Assembly: GCA_903813345.2 (NCBI GenBank)
Contig: CAIIXF020000005.1
Span: forward strand, 2,234,001 to 2,298,000
Source: Owenia fusiformis
Taxonomy: Eukaryota; Annelida; Polychaeta; Sabellida; Oweniidae
DNA: 64,000 nt
Direction of reading: 5' to 3'
The translations under genes were made by a program, and so were the position numbers. This document shows positions 52,075 to 64,000 of this stretch, in pieces. The notes under the pieces are model-generated. The model saw only the letters and a list, made by a program, of their open reading frames with translations. It was not told the origin of the DNA and did not search any database. The first letter of the stretch is position 1; the number at the start of each line of letters is the position of its first letter.

Positions 52075-52851
52075 AGCACTGATGATCCACTCGATTACGC
52101 TGGTTACCAACAAAATGTCGGAACCTCGAAGGTACTATTTTTCTTTTTTCCTTATATCACTCGTTGTGGGGAGAATTCTCACGACATTTTTATCACAAAC
52201 GTGTGTCAGTATCATATGTTGAAGAAAATGTACATGTTTGCAAACAAATAGTTCAGAAGACAACAAAATCGTCAATTTAATACCTCACTTAAAGGCTCAC
52301 TTTGCGTATTTTCAATGTTTTGGGGCAAAATAAAGATTTTTATTTGAATTCTATAGAATGTCCAATGTATTGATAAGAATCTTATCTTTCATTCGACACC
52401 AACAACAGCTCAAACAGACCACATCAAAGCTTACAATAAATAATCAAATATACTTTCGTTCTGTCAAGTTTTTATCAATATCATTAAAAGATGGCGAAGT
52501 TGTTTGTATTACATGATTCATTTTTATAGAAGTGTCGCCATCTTTTAAATCAACAGTAATTAAAAACATGCACTTTGTTTAGCATGTGCATACATGTCTA
52601 TAATGATCTCTGAACTTCAAATGCTTATTTCTATGTGAGTTATTTTTTCTTGGTTCAGTATTAAAGAATATCAAACTTTGTTTCATATTTGAGCGAGTGT
52701 GTGAGAAATATGTTTCAATGATAATCTTTTTATTTTTTCTTCTAAATTAAGTATAGTGCGCCTTTAAGTTACGTAAACGAAATCGGTTAGAAATGTAGAT
52801 CTTAACCGTTTTTCGAAGTTCCGTTTACGAACCAGCGTAATCGAGTGGATA
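52075..52851. mobile_element. Inverted-repeat element with a second element nested inside
   Basis: TCCACTCGATTACGCTGGTT at the left is matched exactly by the inverse AACCAGCGTAATCGAGTGGA at the right. Target duplication is not clear. It contains the nested element at 52287-52769. Confidence 0.65.
52287..52769. mobile_element. Nested MITE (CTTAAAGGCKCACT ends)
   Basis: ACTTAAAGGCTCACTTTGCG at the left is matched by the inverse of ATAGTGCGCCTTTAAGT at the right. Inside, AAAAGATGGCGA at about 52487 and TCGCCATCTTTT at about 52537 form a further hairpin. The element lies entirely within 52075-52851. Confidence 0.6.
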
Positions 52852-55800
52852 AAAAGTGAATAGATTATAGATATAGCGCTGACAGTTCCTTCATGAAAAG
52901 ATAAGTTTATAAAAGGGCAACATCAAAAGAATGAAAATTCCCTATACACTTTAATCCAAGTCAGTGAAACTTTGTTAATAGACGTTGGACAATAGCTTTT
53001 TAATTCCAGTGGGACGGGGTACAGCTTGTTCGTTTAATTGAGTTTTGCAATAAGTTTACCTTACTTAGTGTTACTTAACAATATCGGGTAACAAAACACA
53101 GTGCCAGTCTGGGAAGCAATCAACAATCTCGGCGTTTGTCAGTTCTATGCGACGAAGGTCCGTATTCTTTCAACGACATGACAATTGTAACCAATAAAAG
53201 CTGCATTTATACGACTTTTTAGCGATTAAAACTTTTTTCATTATATTTACAAGTGACACTATGTAATTGGATTTTCTATCCCTTAATAAGAACATTATTA
53301 TCCGAGGTGTTAACGGAACGTAACGCTATTCTTCTTGTTAATCCAGGGTACGTTGTGATTTGCATAATTGTATATTATTCTCTTTGACGGCCCATTGTAC
53401 TTGAGTCTATGTAGCTACCTGACAGGGACGTCTAACTAAGTAAGATTAAAGAGCAAGTCATTGTAAGGTTAAAGCATCATATAACAGGATTAGCGTTTTG
53501 CAGCAACGCCACGGTGTGGTAGAGTCATATTAAAGTAACAGAAAGTTTGAAGAGGCAGACATATGAGATTTAATCTAACTCTAGTAATGTTTCAGGATTT
53601 GTTCATTTGCAAAATACTGTTCTATGTGGGACACTCCCCTCGTTTCAAACTTTGGAAGCCGTTTCCCACATCGATTACACCATAGTATATCTATTTTCTG
53701 TTAAAATCTACTTTAAGGCAAAACATTGAACTAAAATACAATTTAATATAATACAATTACAAAGATAACTTAATGAACTAAATGAAATACAACTGCACAA
53801 TTGAAATTACTTTTTACAATTTACAGCATGTTCGATGGCGAACTTCTGAAAACCGAACAGGATGTTCAAAAACCGTAGACATTAATTCCAAATAGAAAAT
53901 TTCATTAGCTTCCTTTTTTGACAAATAGTTGATGAGTTCTTCTTTCATGCACATAAACATGAAGTTCTTAAAAAGGAAATGAGAGAGGAGATAAAGCAGC
54001 TAATGAGAGATATGTGGGTATATCGTAACACTAGATCATAGCATTGGAGTATGTCGCATAATTTGCTTGATAAAGCAGTGGTTCAAATCGGTGAAGCATA
54101 ATTTCTTTGTCATTTCAAATTCACTAATTTCAAAACATCGAGAATGTGATCATACCAGTTAAGTCGTAAAGTGTATCGCAACCCTAAGGATTAAGTGAAA
54201 TAAATACAAAACGCGATAGGAATTACAAATAAATAAAATACGCGATTTGAATCATTGATAACAGTGTTTCACGTTGCACTGATGGGGAAGAAAACGTCCC
54301 TAGCGACGGGCTACATAAAGAATATTACATCTCTAACAAACGAATTATTACCCAAATAACCAACATTCTATTAATTAAGGGAAATCCAAGGCGTCTTTAT
54401 AATATAAATTGCTTCATTTAGTTCTTTTCTTCTCTTAAAGAGTCGTGTTGTATTTGCCGAAAGATTGAAAAAGATTGCGATTAGCTTGTTAGCAGACTTT
54501 GTGCGAGCTAATAGACAACAAAAAGTAAGAGGAGATGCTCCTTGAAAACGGATACAAATTGAGTTATATCAACGGCTAACTCTGTTCAGATCATAAATAA
54601 GCACGTATCGAAACCGAATCTTATTTGAACAGTTTTATACGCCTACAAGAATAGGAGCGGTGATAAACGCTAAACGATTCAGAGTCCTGTAGGGAGCTGC
54701 CCTAATGTGTCAACATTAGTATAGTAATTGTGAAAATATAGCAGAAATAACATCGTTTGCCATCTCTAGAAGTGTCCTTGGATTAATGCTAACAGGGGAT
54801 TACTGGAGATCATGAGCTCTGATACCTTCTCTGGTTAACAATAAGGCGATACGCTTTGTTAGGATTATTCTTTATTTTCCTGAAAGTTTTCTAAATTAGA
54901 AAATCGTGTAAGTTAAGTGAATCTGGGTCTTATACAGACAGTTATGCAAGGCAGGTCGGTGGTTTGATATTCGTTTAACATTGAAACAAACGCGAGGATA
55001 AAATTGCATTCCGTGGGAAGGAAAGGCTAACATAGCATTTCAGGTAAGTTTCTAACGTGAACTACTAATATTATGTAATGTCCGTATTAAGTAAAAGTGA
55101 TATCCCGACTCGGATGAAGTGAATACATACATCATAATATTAGATATGTTCATATATGTATAATGATTAATGCGTTTATATAATGTTTCATTTCGCATGC
55201 GTTAGTACTCGAATTTGTCGAAAAATAAAAATAAGGGGAAAGTTAATTTTTGGGAAAATGTGAAATAAATAGGAAGAAATAGAATTTGGCTAAACATTGG
55301 CCATATTAAGATCTGAAGATTTTGAAAGAAACGAAAATAAAAGTATTATTCAATATTGAAATTAGAAGAATTATCACGAATATTTGATTTTATACACGTA
55401 TCACTACGATATACGTATTCTGCAACTTAATAAAAAACATACAGCGGAATAATAACAAATATCTACTGACGTAATGTAATAAGAACTAAACATTCTATTT
55501 TATTTTCTGCGAACCACTTTGCGCTGGTTTTCCTATGCAATTACTTGTAAATTGTACCTTGAAAGGAAATTTAATTGAAGTGTGATTGCAAAAGTTAATA
55601 AAGCTGCAGACAAACCCTTAACAGCCTGGTCGAGATAACCAGAAAGAGCGAAAGAAGAATTAGTAAACATCAGCTTGTGAAGCCTTATTCTAATTACTCA
55701 CTAAAGACAGCTGCGTAGATTGACGAGCCTGTTGGTCGTGAGTAGTGCAAAAACTAATTGTACGGGTCTATTGGTCTCTAAATTGGGCGGTTATGGACAG

Positions 55801-56300
55801 GGGGCAATTGGAAAAGAGGGTTGAAAAAAGACTTGGACTCCTTGTCAATGGTAGTCACGTGAACGACGCGAAATATGTGTGCATCTTCTTTTTTGATTCC
55901 TTCAACAAGTCAACTTACCAGAGACATCAAATGGAATCAACGGCATCTAAAGATTATTGTTTATATCGCGCTCAAGGTTGATATAGCGATTAGCGGAGAA
56001 GTGTTCTAGATATAATTAAATTAATCTTAGAAAAAGTGCTAATAACGAGATACTTCACGCTGTTATGGACATCTATCAAACACGATAATGCGTCCTTTCG
56101 GATTTTGGGATTTAGCTTCATATATTATCCGCTTCTCTCGCTTGAGTTCTTTCAAGATGAGAGATGTGAGGAAAACCCATTGCTAGTAATTAGTAATTTA
56201 TTGGTGAAACGGACGGCAAATCTGGCGTATACGACTTGGCACATATGCCACTGTTCAGAGACCAATAATACTCGAGATACTTCAGTAGAATATGCAATAT
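52852..56300. other. Non-coding intronic stretch
   Basis: Nothing firmly recognisable. A consensus CAG/GTAAGT at 55041-55049 has no open ATG frame before it; it could be the donor of a non-coding first exon or chance. An ATG at 55793 opens a charged peptide (MDRGQLEKRVEKRLGLLVN) ending in phase 1 at a weak GTAGTC. Confidence 0.4.
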
Positions 56301-56309
56301 TAGATACAA

Positions 56310-57450
56310 TTGTTAGGTTGCAAGAGAATGCACAAAATTGGATATAATAGTCGTTACATCAAAACAACAACGGTAAGTTCCAAAATCCAAACGAATATGC
56401 AATATCAGATACAAGCGGAACAACAATGGTATAAGTTACGAGAGAATGTGCAATATCAGATACGATAGTTGTTACATCGGAAAAATCAGATACAATGGTT
56501 GTTACATCGGAACAACAATGGTTAGTTGCAAGAGAATGTGCAATATCAAATACAATAGTTGTTACATCGGAACAACAATGGTTAGTTGCAAGATTATGTG
56601 CAATGTTAGATACAATAGTTGTTACATCTGAACAACAATGGTTAGTTGCAAGAGAATGTGCAAAATCAGATACAATAGTTTTACATCAGAACAACAATGG
56701 TAAGTTGCAAGAGAATGTGCAATATCAGATACAAAAGTTGTTACATCGGAACAACAATGGTAAGTTGCAAGAGAATGTGCAATATCAAATACAATAGTTG
56801 TTACATCGGAACAACAATGGTAAGTTGCAAGAGAATGTGCAATATCAGATACAATAGTTGTTACATCGGAACAACAATGGTAAGTTGCAAGATGATGTGC
56901 AATATCAGATACAATAGTTGTTACATCGGAACAACAATGGTAAGTTGCTAGATGATGTGCAATATCAGATACAATAGTTGTTACATCGGAACAACAATGG
57001 TAAGTTGCTAGATGATGTGCAATATCAGATACAATAGTTGTTACATCGGAACAACAATGGTAAGTTGCTAGATGATGTGCAATATCAGATACAATAGTTG
57101 TTACATCGGAACAACAATGGTAAGTTGCTAGATGATGTGCAATATCAGATACAATAGTTGTTACATCGGAACAACAATGGTAAGTTGCAAGAGAATGTGC
57201 AATATCAGATAGAATAGTTGTTACATCGGAACAACAATGGTAAGTTGCAAGAGAATGTGCAATATCAGATACAATAGTTGTTACATCGGAACAACAATAG
57301 TAAGTTGCAAGATGATGTGCAATATCAGATACAATAGTTGTTACATCGGAACAACAATGGTAAGTTGCAAGATGATGTGCAATATCAGATACAATAGTTG
57401 TTACATCGGAACAACAATGGTAAGTTGCAAGAGAATGTGCAATATCAGAC
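56310..57450. repeat. 60-bp minisatellite, about 19 units
   Basis: The unit is close to GTTGCAAGAGAATGTGCAAT-ATCAGATACAATAGTTGTTA-CATCGGAACAACAATGGTAA. The first part is diverged; 56700-57440 is near-perfect. Variants include gagaatg/gatgatg and ttgcaag/ttgctag; four consecutive units (56941-57180) share ttgctagatgatg, suggesting local block expansion. The period is a multiple of three, so several frames stay open (276 residues on the minus strand). About 13 units contain ATGGTAAGT, a consensus donor. Confidence 0.93.
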
Positions 57451-60284
57451 ACAACTGTCGTTTGACAACAACAGTAGGGTACAAGAGAACAAGAAACGAA
57501 GTAAGAATGATCTGGTAGAATAAAATGGAGACTTTAAAAGGTTATTATAAATTGGCTATGAATTACAGTATATTAGTCTCGTTTATATTCCTCGCATCCT
57601 AATTAATTGCAGCCATTTAATAATCATGGATACATGGTTCAGACCATATGCCATGATGAAATGGGTGACCAAGAAAAATACAGCCCTCTTATTTGAGAAT
57701 GTATTTTCTCAATTCTGAGGGAATTCTCACGAATTTTCTTGTGTAGAAAAAATGCTCAATGCGTCAAACTATTTGAACGACTTCGAAATGTAACTAAGAA
57801 AAAGTCAAACCATTGTATTGTATTGGAATTGGCACACTTATTAGAGTAATTAAGATGAGAAACGATATAATATTTTACATCTTTAGTACTTTGATGTAAT
57901 CTTAGACGGAAAGTGTTGTTTCCTTCGTTTTTCTGATGCAATTTAAGAATACAAATATATCCCACTGAACACCAATAAAATAGCATGTATATATTCTCCG
58001 TCTGATTAGTATGAGTTGTTCCCCGATTCATGTAGTATTCTAGTATGTTCATCCGTCAATATACATTTAGACTCAACGTTGGATAATATTATTCATTGGT
58101 TTGGAGGGATTAATTTGAATCGCGGATGTATATGGAGTAGATAAGTGGTGTCTGATGTCCTTTAATCCTGCAGTTTGTCAGGATTAACAAACTTCTTTTA
58201 TATTAAGTAACGTGGCAGAATATCTGCTGATCTGTTCAATGCAATGCTAAAATAAAAAATATGTTTCAATCATGACAATGAAATGGATTCTCTGAACTTT
58301 GATAGGAAGATGTCAGTAAGTGATTTGATGCTTAATTAAAAGATATAGATTCGTTTCCAATCGATTGTAACCTCTCTATGAGATGCCTGGATTTGGAAGT
58401 CTCATTTCATATGGACGTCACGTCGCTTCTATTTCGAATTTGTTTCATTTCCAAGTTATTCGCTATTAACGATGCAATCCTAGAAGACTGAACTATTACT
58501 TTCAATTTGACCAATTCTAGCGATGCATTCATTTAAATCATACAAAAATCATAAAATAATTTTGACGACACTTCGTGATTAGGTTTATTATAACTCTATA
58601 TTGATTTCCGATCCGATGTGATGAATTCTATAAGAGATCAGAGGTCAAATTTAGTCTCGTCCAAATGGAAACGGCGAAAAACGTTCTTATTTATTGCACC
58701 AATTTATATTTTGAAATGTACATATGTCCAAAAATGGATAACTAGAGTTAGAGTCACTCTATAGGGTCTGCTAAAATTGTCTGGAAAATTGAGAGGCAAA
58801 TCATGATAAATGCCGCAGGAACTGAGACTTGACGGTTAATAGTGAGAAATACATTACTAGATCCGAGGACCATACTTCATTCGATTCCTGCAAAGATGCA
58901 TCCAAGTGAAAATAAATCTGAACATTTCAGTTGTAATATTTCCTTTCGTGAATTTTATACAATTATGCACCATACTCGACCTTTTTAGTTAGCATCGGAG
59001 TTCCTTTATATTATATAAGTATTACAACAGTCTGATTAGACTTAATATAACACATTGTTACCCCTAATGTGAAAAGTGACTTTAAATGATCTCAGACACT
59101 TATTTCATAGACTTGAATGATGAAAATGTACTCTAATGCGAGAATTCATTTCAAGCATTAGCGACTCATATGGCGTCCATCATTGACTTATAAGGAATGG
59201 TGTCGAGGACCTCGCATACACTTCCGTTTGCGGAAGTTTGTGTCATTTAGCAGCCGTAGTATGAAGTTAATAAAAGGCAACTCGATTGGACTGAAGATAT
59301 AATTTCCCTGAATCAGTGACCATAGTTTCCTCAATTAAGATCTTGCCCATCTTGGTATTACTCTTGATGCTTCAAAGGTTCTATATGGCCCTTGTATACT
59401 GACCACGATTTCGTTATATTGCAAATGTTATCAGACGTACATCTCAAGTTGTACTAACTTTCCCCGATTCTTATTTACCCTTGATGACCTTGATTCCGAC
59501 CCTAACCCCAACCATCACATTGCGATGTATTCACCCTATAACTATCGACCCACTTTCACACTAACCCCCTTGAGAAAGGCCGCCTTGCTTCTCAATTTTC
59601 TATCGTTGACACCTTCCACTCTGACTAACTCCTACTCCTCGACACCCTCTCAATCTACTCATGTGTTGTGTTATATCTACTCATGTGTTGTGTTATATCT
59701 ACTCATGTGTTGTGTTATATCTAATTTTCGTTGTTGCACTCTCTCACTTATTGGTAGTTGTCGTCGATCGGATATTTTGATTTAGTTAGAGATAAGACCA
59801 TGTAAATGTCAAAATGTCACAGTTGTAATAGCTGAACCTTAGTCTGAAAACTTTATCACAAGTTGAAGATTGGAAATCTAATTAATTTGCAATACAACTC
59901 CTACAATATCAGCCCCTCAGACTCATAGGCAGTAGACTATTCGACCTATCTGGTCGCAGACATAAACTGAAAGAATACTTCGGTGGAGTTTTTGCAATTT
60001 CTTGCTTTTTGAAAAATGTGTTAAAATTAATGCAAAGTTTTGGTTTCATATTTTCCAATACCTGAAGATCTGGTAGCCAGTATGGTGATAAGATAATACA
60101 CAACTACTACTTTGCGGTAATTAAACAAACATATAAATAACCCATTTTCTGGCTTTCTAAGTTTCAAGATCAAAGGGGGTCTGGATTTCCTGTTACCTCA
60201 ACATGATTGTGAAGAACGCTAAATCGTTTATATTTTAGTGAATGTGTAAAAACATGTTTACATCAATTTACCGTCTTGTTTCAG
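57451..60284. other. Non-coding intronic stretch before the shared exon
   Basis: No exon or element was recognised except the 22-bp repeat at 59656-59721. The acceptor at 60277-60284 (TTGTTTCAG) is a good match to consensus. Confidence 0.5.
59656..59721. repeat. 22-bp tandem repeat, 3 units
   Basis: Three identical copies of tactcatgtgttgtgttatatc, starting at 59656, 59678 and 59700. Confidence 0.9.
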
Positions 60285-61158
60285 GCTTAACTGTCGAACA
60301 CAAGGATAGTAAGAGGAAAAAACGGAAAGGGTCCAAGCGGAGTACATCCAGTGCTAGTGAGGTTTCAGAGGTTGCTGAACCTGATGTGGACACGACTCCG
60401 ACCAGAGAACGTGAAGAACAGACGGATAGGCGACTAAATCCCGTCAAGGTTGACCACAGTCAAACAACAACAACATATGAGGATACTTTCGATGGTGTTC
60501 TTCAATCTCACAACAAAAGTAATCACCAAGAACCAAATTCCGTACATAGACTTCAATATAATTCTACAAATCGTACTAATCACGAAAGAACTTATGTACC
60601 TTATACACAAGATCCTAACGCTGTGAATACGCACGCTCAGGATTCTTTCAGTGATGAGTCTTCTGATGCGTTAGAATACAGCTCTCATCATGGATATACA
60701 AATAGTTATAAACCTGTGTACCCAGGTATAAAACGTGGACAGCCAACAGTCCCTGAAGTAAGTGATAATACATTTGATATAATAGGAGAGAGTGTGGACG
60801 CACGGTTCCCCTGGCAGAGAGATATAGCAGTGCAATGCAAAATGGGTTCTAGAAAGAAAAAGTCTGATTTTGCCAAGGGGCGGAGTATGTCCGCGTCTTG
60901 TGCAGACATGTCCCCCGATAATGAACTAGACGATACGGCCAGCGTCACTGACCAACGACACTCAATCTGTGTCACAGAGCCTTACTTTGACAAACCAACA
61001 ATAGACAATAGGAGGACGGCGTCCGATCTTGCCATTTACCAAGCTGGATCTCGACGCAGGTCCGGGCGACGCAGGATCCCTCATGTTGTCGAGGAAGTCT
61101 CGCGTGGCCAGGATTCAGACTCTGAAGAGGACGAGATAATGCGAGAATTAATGATAAG
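60285..61158 (+). CDS. Large shared exon of an unrecognised Ser/Arg-rich intracellular protein (partial)
   Basis: The exon is bounded by a TTGTTTCAG acceptor and an AAG/GTAAGA donor, 874 bases, entry phase 1 and exit phase 2; about 291 residues. The first residues are LTVEHKDSKRKKRKGSKR, a very basic cluster that could be a nuclear-localisation or membrane-binding patch. A Ser/Thr/Asn/His-rich disordered middle follows, then GSRKKKSDFAKGRSMSAS, NRRTASDLA (RxxS, a basophilic-kinase or 14-3-3-like site), RRRSGRRR and an acidic end DSDSEEDEIMREL. There is no signal peptide, membrane segment or catalytic motif. I do not recognise the family; folded domains may lie in later exons outside the window. 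The phase matches the exon at 23213 and the candidates in the intron. Confidence 0.65.
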
Positions 61159-64000
61159 GTAAGATTATTGCGCAGTTTAGGTTGAAGTCATTTAGGAAAT
61201 ATGGATCGGTAGATTTTGTTTCATATAAGTTTATACAAGGTGATTATAGAACTGTGTGATAAAGGTAGCAAGTAAGGTTCTAAAACTCTCGAGATTTTAC
61301 GGATACTGAGATAACCTCTTGAACTGAAAGAGGCGCGGAAGGCAATGCATCAGATCGTATCGTGAAACCATGAGCGATATGATAAGTCGTTTAAAATCTT
61401 CAAAACCTTCCAGTGTCGCCCCATTAACGAAATGAGATTTCTAAATAGGATTTGGTAGCAAAAATGTTACACAAGGGAAATTTTAAAACAAATTATGTGA
61501 TCTTGCTGAATTATGTAGTCTTCGGTTGACAATTCAATTAACAATGTAAAAGCAATGAAACAATTTACGTTCGCAATTGTATTGTGTTTCGTAAGGCAAT
61601 AAAATGTCATGTTGATAAATAGGTCCCCATATAGAATCACGTAATGAAAGCATTTATAGAGATAGGATGTAACACTATGGAAAACTTAGACCATCAAGCG
61701 ATAATCACTGCTTTCTAGTTTCTTTGATTCTCAAGGCACTTCGCCTTTCGCCATTATTGTTAATCATGCCTCAGATTATGATAGCAGCAAACTTATTAGC
61801 CCCCGAAGCATGCGAATGAATTCCATTCTAGAAGTATTTCACAAGCTTAATACGATCTCGAAGCAATTTTCGGTTGTTATTTCACCATACGAGACCTACC
61901 AGGCAGAGGCGGAATATTTTGTGGATCTTGTAGACCTACGGGGATTTCAATTCTACAAATAACATGTCATATTCGAAACAACTGTACACGCCGACTTTGC
62001 TTTCACTCCGATTATTTATCATCCATTCCCAATGAATGGCATCGTTGTGCCTCGGTCATTGTACATTCATTGCGAATCTTTTCGGGTACACTCAACCTGT
62101 CTACCCCGTTTTTGGAATATAGTTCTGTCTAGGCGTTGCACCAATAACGTTGCTAACCGTTGATTTTATTTTTATTTCGATTGTTCCATTTTAAGAGAGA
62201 TGATTCATGGTTTAAATCATTACTTTTGTTTGATTATTTTCTTTTACTCAAAGGTTTTATTCCGCAGTGATTTCTTCTTAGATATCAATGATTTTGAATA
62301 TATTTTGACAAAATAAGAATTGAGCAAGACAAAATAATACGAAGAGAATTTAACACGTCAATATGAAAATACATAACGGAATAAATTTTCGTCAGATTCT
62401 GATCTTCCATTTGCCCGCCGCAGAGTCAACACTGAGACATGGGAAGTTATCGTGTAGACTTTAAATAGACGATCCCGAAATATCTTTGAGATATTCCCGA
62501 TTACCATTTTCACAAATATCATCGCTTCACAAAGATGTCGCTTACACATGTCCTTCGTCATTTAATATCAATGAATTCTCAAGTTAGCATGGGCTTTAAT
62601 TTGAATCAATGCATGTACGATAAAATGGCCTTTTCGAATGTGTGTATGTACGATAAAATGGCCTTTTCGAATGAGTTTATTCACGATAATATGTCCTTTT
62701 CGAATCAATGGCCTGTGTGAATCAAAATCTGTATGAAAACACGAGTATTTCTGATCAATGTACATTTACATATACATATTATATTGTACATATATGGAAT
62801 TAGAACCCTTTTATGGTGAAGTAACAGTCTGGAAGTAAAACTTAATATGATTAATAGATGGCAGTGTGTTTTCTGTTAGTTTTCACAGCTATCAATTGTT
62901 TAGGTAACCCATTCTGATAATGCTCATAGCATCTTCCTGTTTCACTTGAAACATCTCAGGGCTGAGAAGAAATGAGATGTCATGATTTATCATGATGAAG
63001 GTAACCCAATAAAAATGAGTTTATACCTTCATAATTAAGCCCACTTTATAATTCCTCAAGCAATGCTCACATCGTTATGCCGCTGGGTACATTAATTCAG
63101 TTTCTAATAACTTAAGGGTGATTCTCATTTGAATCAGACTTCAAGGACATAAATGCCAAATTCAAAACCAATTCGATCATCTGAGACTAAATCTCCGTAT
63201 CTAGAATAGAATGAAGCAAAATGTTGTTTTTATAGCAGATTGTCCTATCACGTGTAGTACGGTCCAACGTAATGAGTCTGGGTACAGAAAACGTTTGTGT
63301 CTAGCCCTGCGGTATTTATTCGTCGATATAATACCTGCTCCTCGGTCTTATTTCTTAATTAATAAATGAGTGATATATCGTACAAGCAATTCTGATAGCA
63401 TAAAAGAGATTCATGTACGATATGATTATAAATCTGTACATTCTTCGGGTCATTATACGTCCTCCCACAAATGTATGGCTGCAATGTCCGTTGTAAGAGA
63501 TGGCTATAGAATTTCGAATAATCGCATTATGACTTAGTAACCCTATGTCTTCCTTCGTTACGTTATTGATAATAAGAAGTACAGTTATACGACAAAACAA
63601 CTTGGGGAACAAAAACACCGGTCTGTCGGTATACAATTTCGTGGAGTGGGTGTATCAACTCGTACAATGGTCAATGGATTGACCAAAGATTTGATTCCAA
63701 CCCGTGGACCTTGCAGAGAAGTCCATTTATCTAAATATACCGAACACAGGACTTAATAGTCTCAAGGAAAACATTCCTTTTTGTCTTGGATTGGTTCTTG
63801 CTTTGTAAGTCAATACTTTGAGCATATTTTCCAATTTATCGTTCCTTTTCAAATATTGACGCAACGTTGCTAGTATTTGTACACGGGCTAGTAGACTATA
63901 GCACAGCAGTCAGAGGATAATGAAGATATACATTCACTTGAGGACAAATATAAAAACAACTAATTAATTTAACTGCGAAGTCAGAAGAAACTAGAAAAAA
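61159..64000. other. Intronic stretch after the shared exon, to the window end
   Basis: No further exon was found. It contains the 33-bp repeat at 62613-62711. The next exon of the plus-strand gene is expected beyond 64000. Confidence 0.5.
62613..62711. repeat. 33-bp tandem repeat, 3 units
   Basis: Units begin at 62613, 62646 and 62679 with atgtacgataaaatggcctt-like sequence; the third is diverged. It translates as MYDKMAFSN-type repeats on plus, but there is no gene context. Confidence 0.85.

Noticed and set aside
55793-55850. Charged phase-1 segment MDRGQLEKRVEKRLGLLVN
   Set aside because: Good start context, but the donor GTAGTC is weak; mentioned only as a possibility.
56310-57450. CRISPR-like array
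   Set aside because: Units are contiguous with no unique spacers, and the genome is animal.
56622-57452. 276-residue minus-strand open frame with 20-residue repeats
   Set aside because: It is the translation of a 60-bp minisatellite; other frames on both strands are also open and there is no start, splice or homology support.
60242-60284. Extension of the shared exon to an upstream ATG (MCKNMF...)
   Set aside because: This stretch is the intron and polypyrimidine tract before a good TTTCAG acceptor; the phase match with exon 1 favours splicing.
1-64000. tRNA, rRNA and snRNA genes
   Set aside because: I looked for B-box-like GGTTCGA motifs and common snRNA ends and found none with a matching context.

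Overview
The window is animal nuclear DNA: AT-rich, intron-dense, with short exons and many degraded transposable elements and minisatellites. The clearest gene encodes reelin, a secreted extracellular-matrix glycoprotein that insects and nematodes lack. A Ty3/gypsy-type LTR retrotransposon end and several foldback elements also fit an invertebrate such as a lophotrochozoan (possibly a mollusc). The taxon is inference; reelin and the gene structure are read from the sequence.

Layout. 1-1069: 3' end of a Ty3/gypsy-like element on the + strand (end of integrase, polypurine tract, short LTR). 1207-20272 (minus strand): 45 coding exons of a reelin orthologue, from the start codon through signal peptide, reeler domain, central region, reelin repeats 1-5 and the first part of repeat 6. 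All exons join in frame, giving about 2,448 codons. Repeats 6 (rest) to 8 and the C-terminus would lie left of the window. 20273-23212: shared upstream region between divergent genes. 23213-61158 (plus strand): a second gene I do not recognise, with a 202-codon first exon, a roughly 36.5 kb intron and a large charged Ser/Arg-rich exon at 60285-61158, continuing past the window.

The large intron of the second gene holds several short ATG-initiated open segments (24920, 26982, 28380, 37591, 46507). Each has a purine at -3 and ends at a GT donor in the same phase (phase 1) as exon 1, so each could splice in frame to the 60285 exon. I propose these as candidate alternative first exons (multiple promoters). 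This is the most interesting hypothesis in the window and needs transcript data.

The intron also carries two arrays of AGGTCA-like half-sites (27-bp and 36-bp tandem units, in opposite orientations), a 60-bp minisatellite of about 19 units in which most units contain a consensus splice donor, and several inverted-repeat (foldback/MITE) elements, one nested in another. The window shows no operon, CRISPR array, rRNA or recognisable tRNA.
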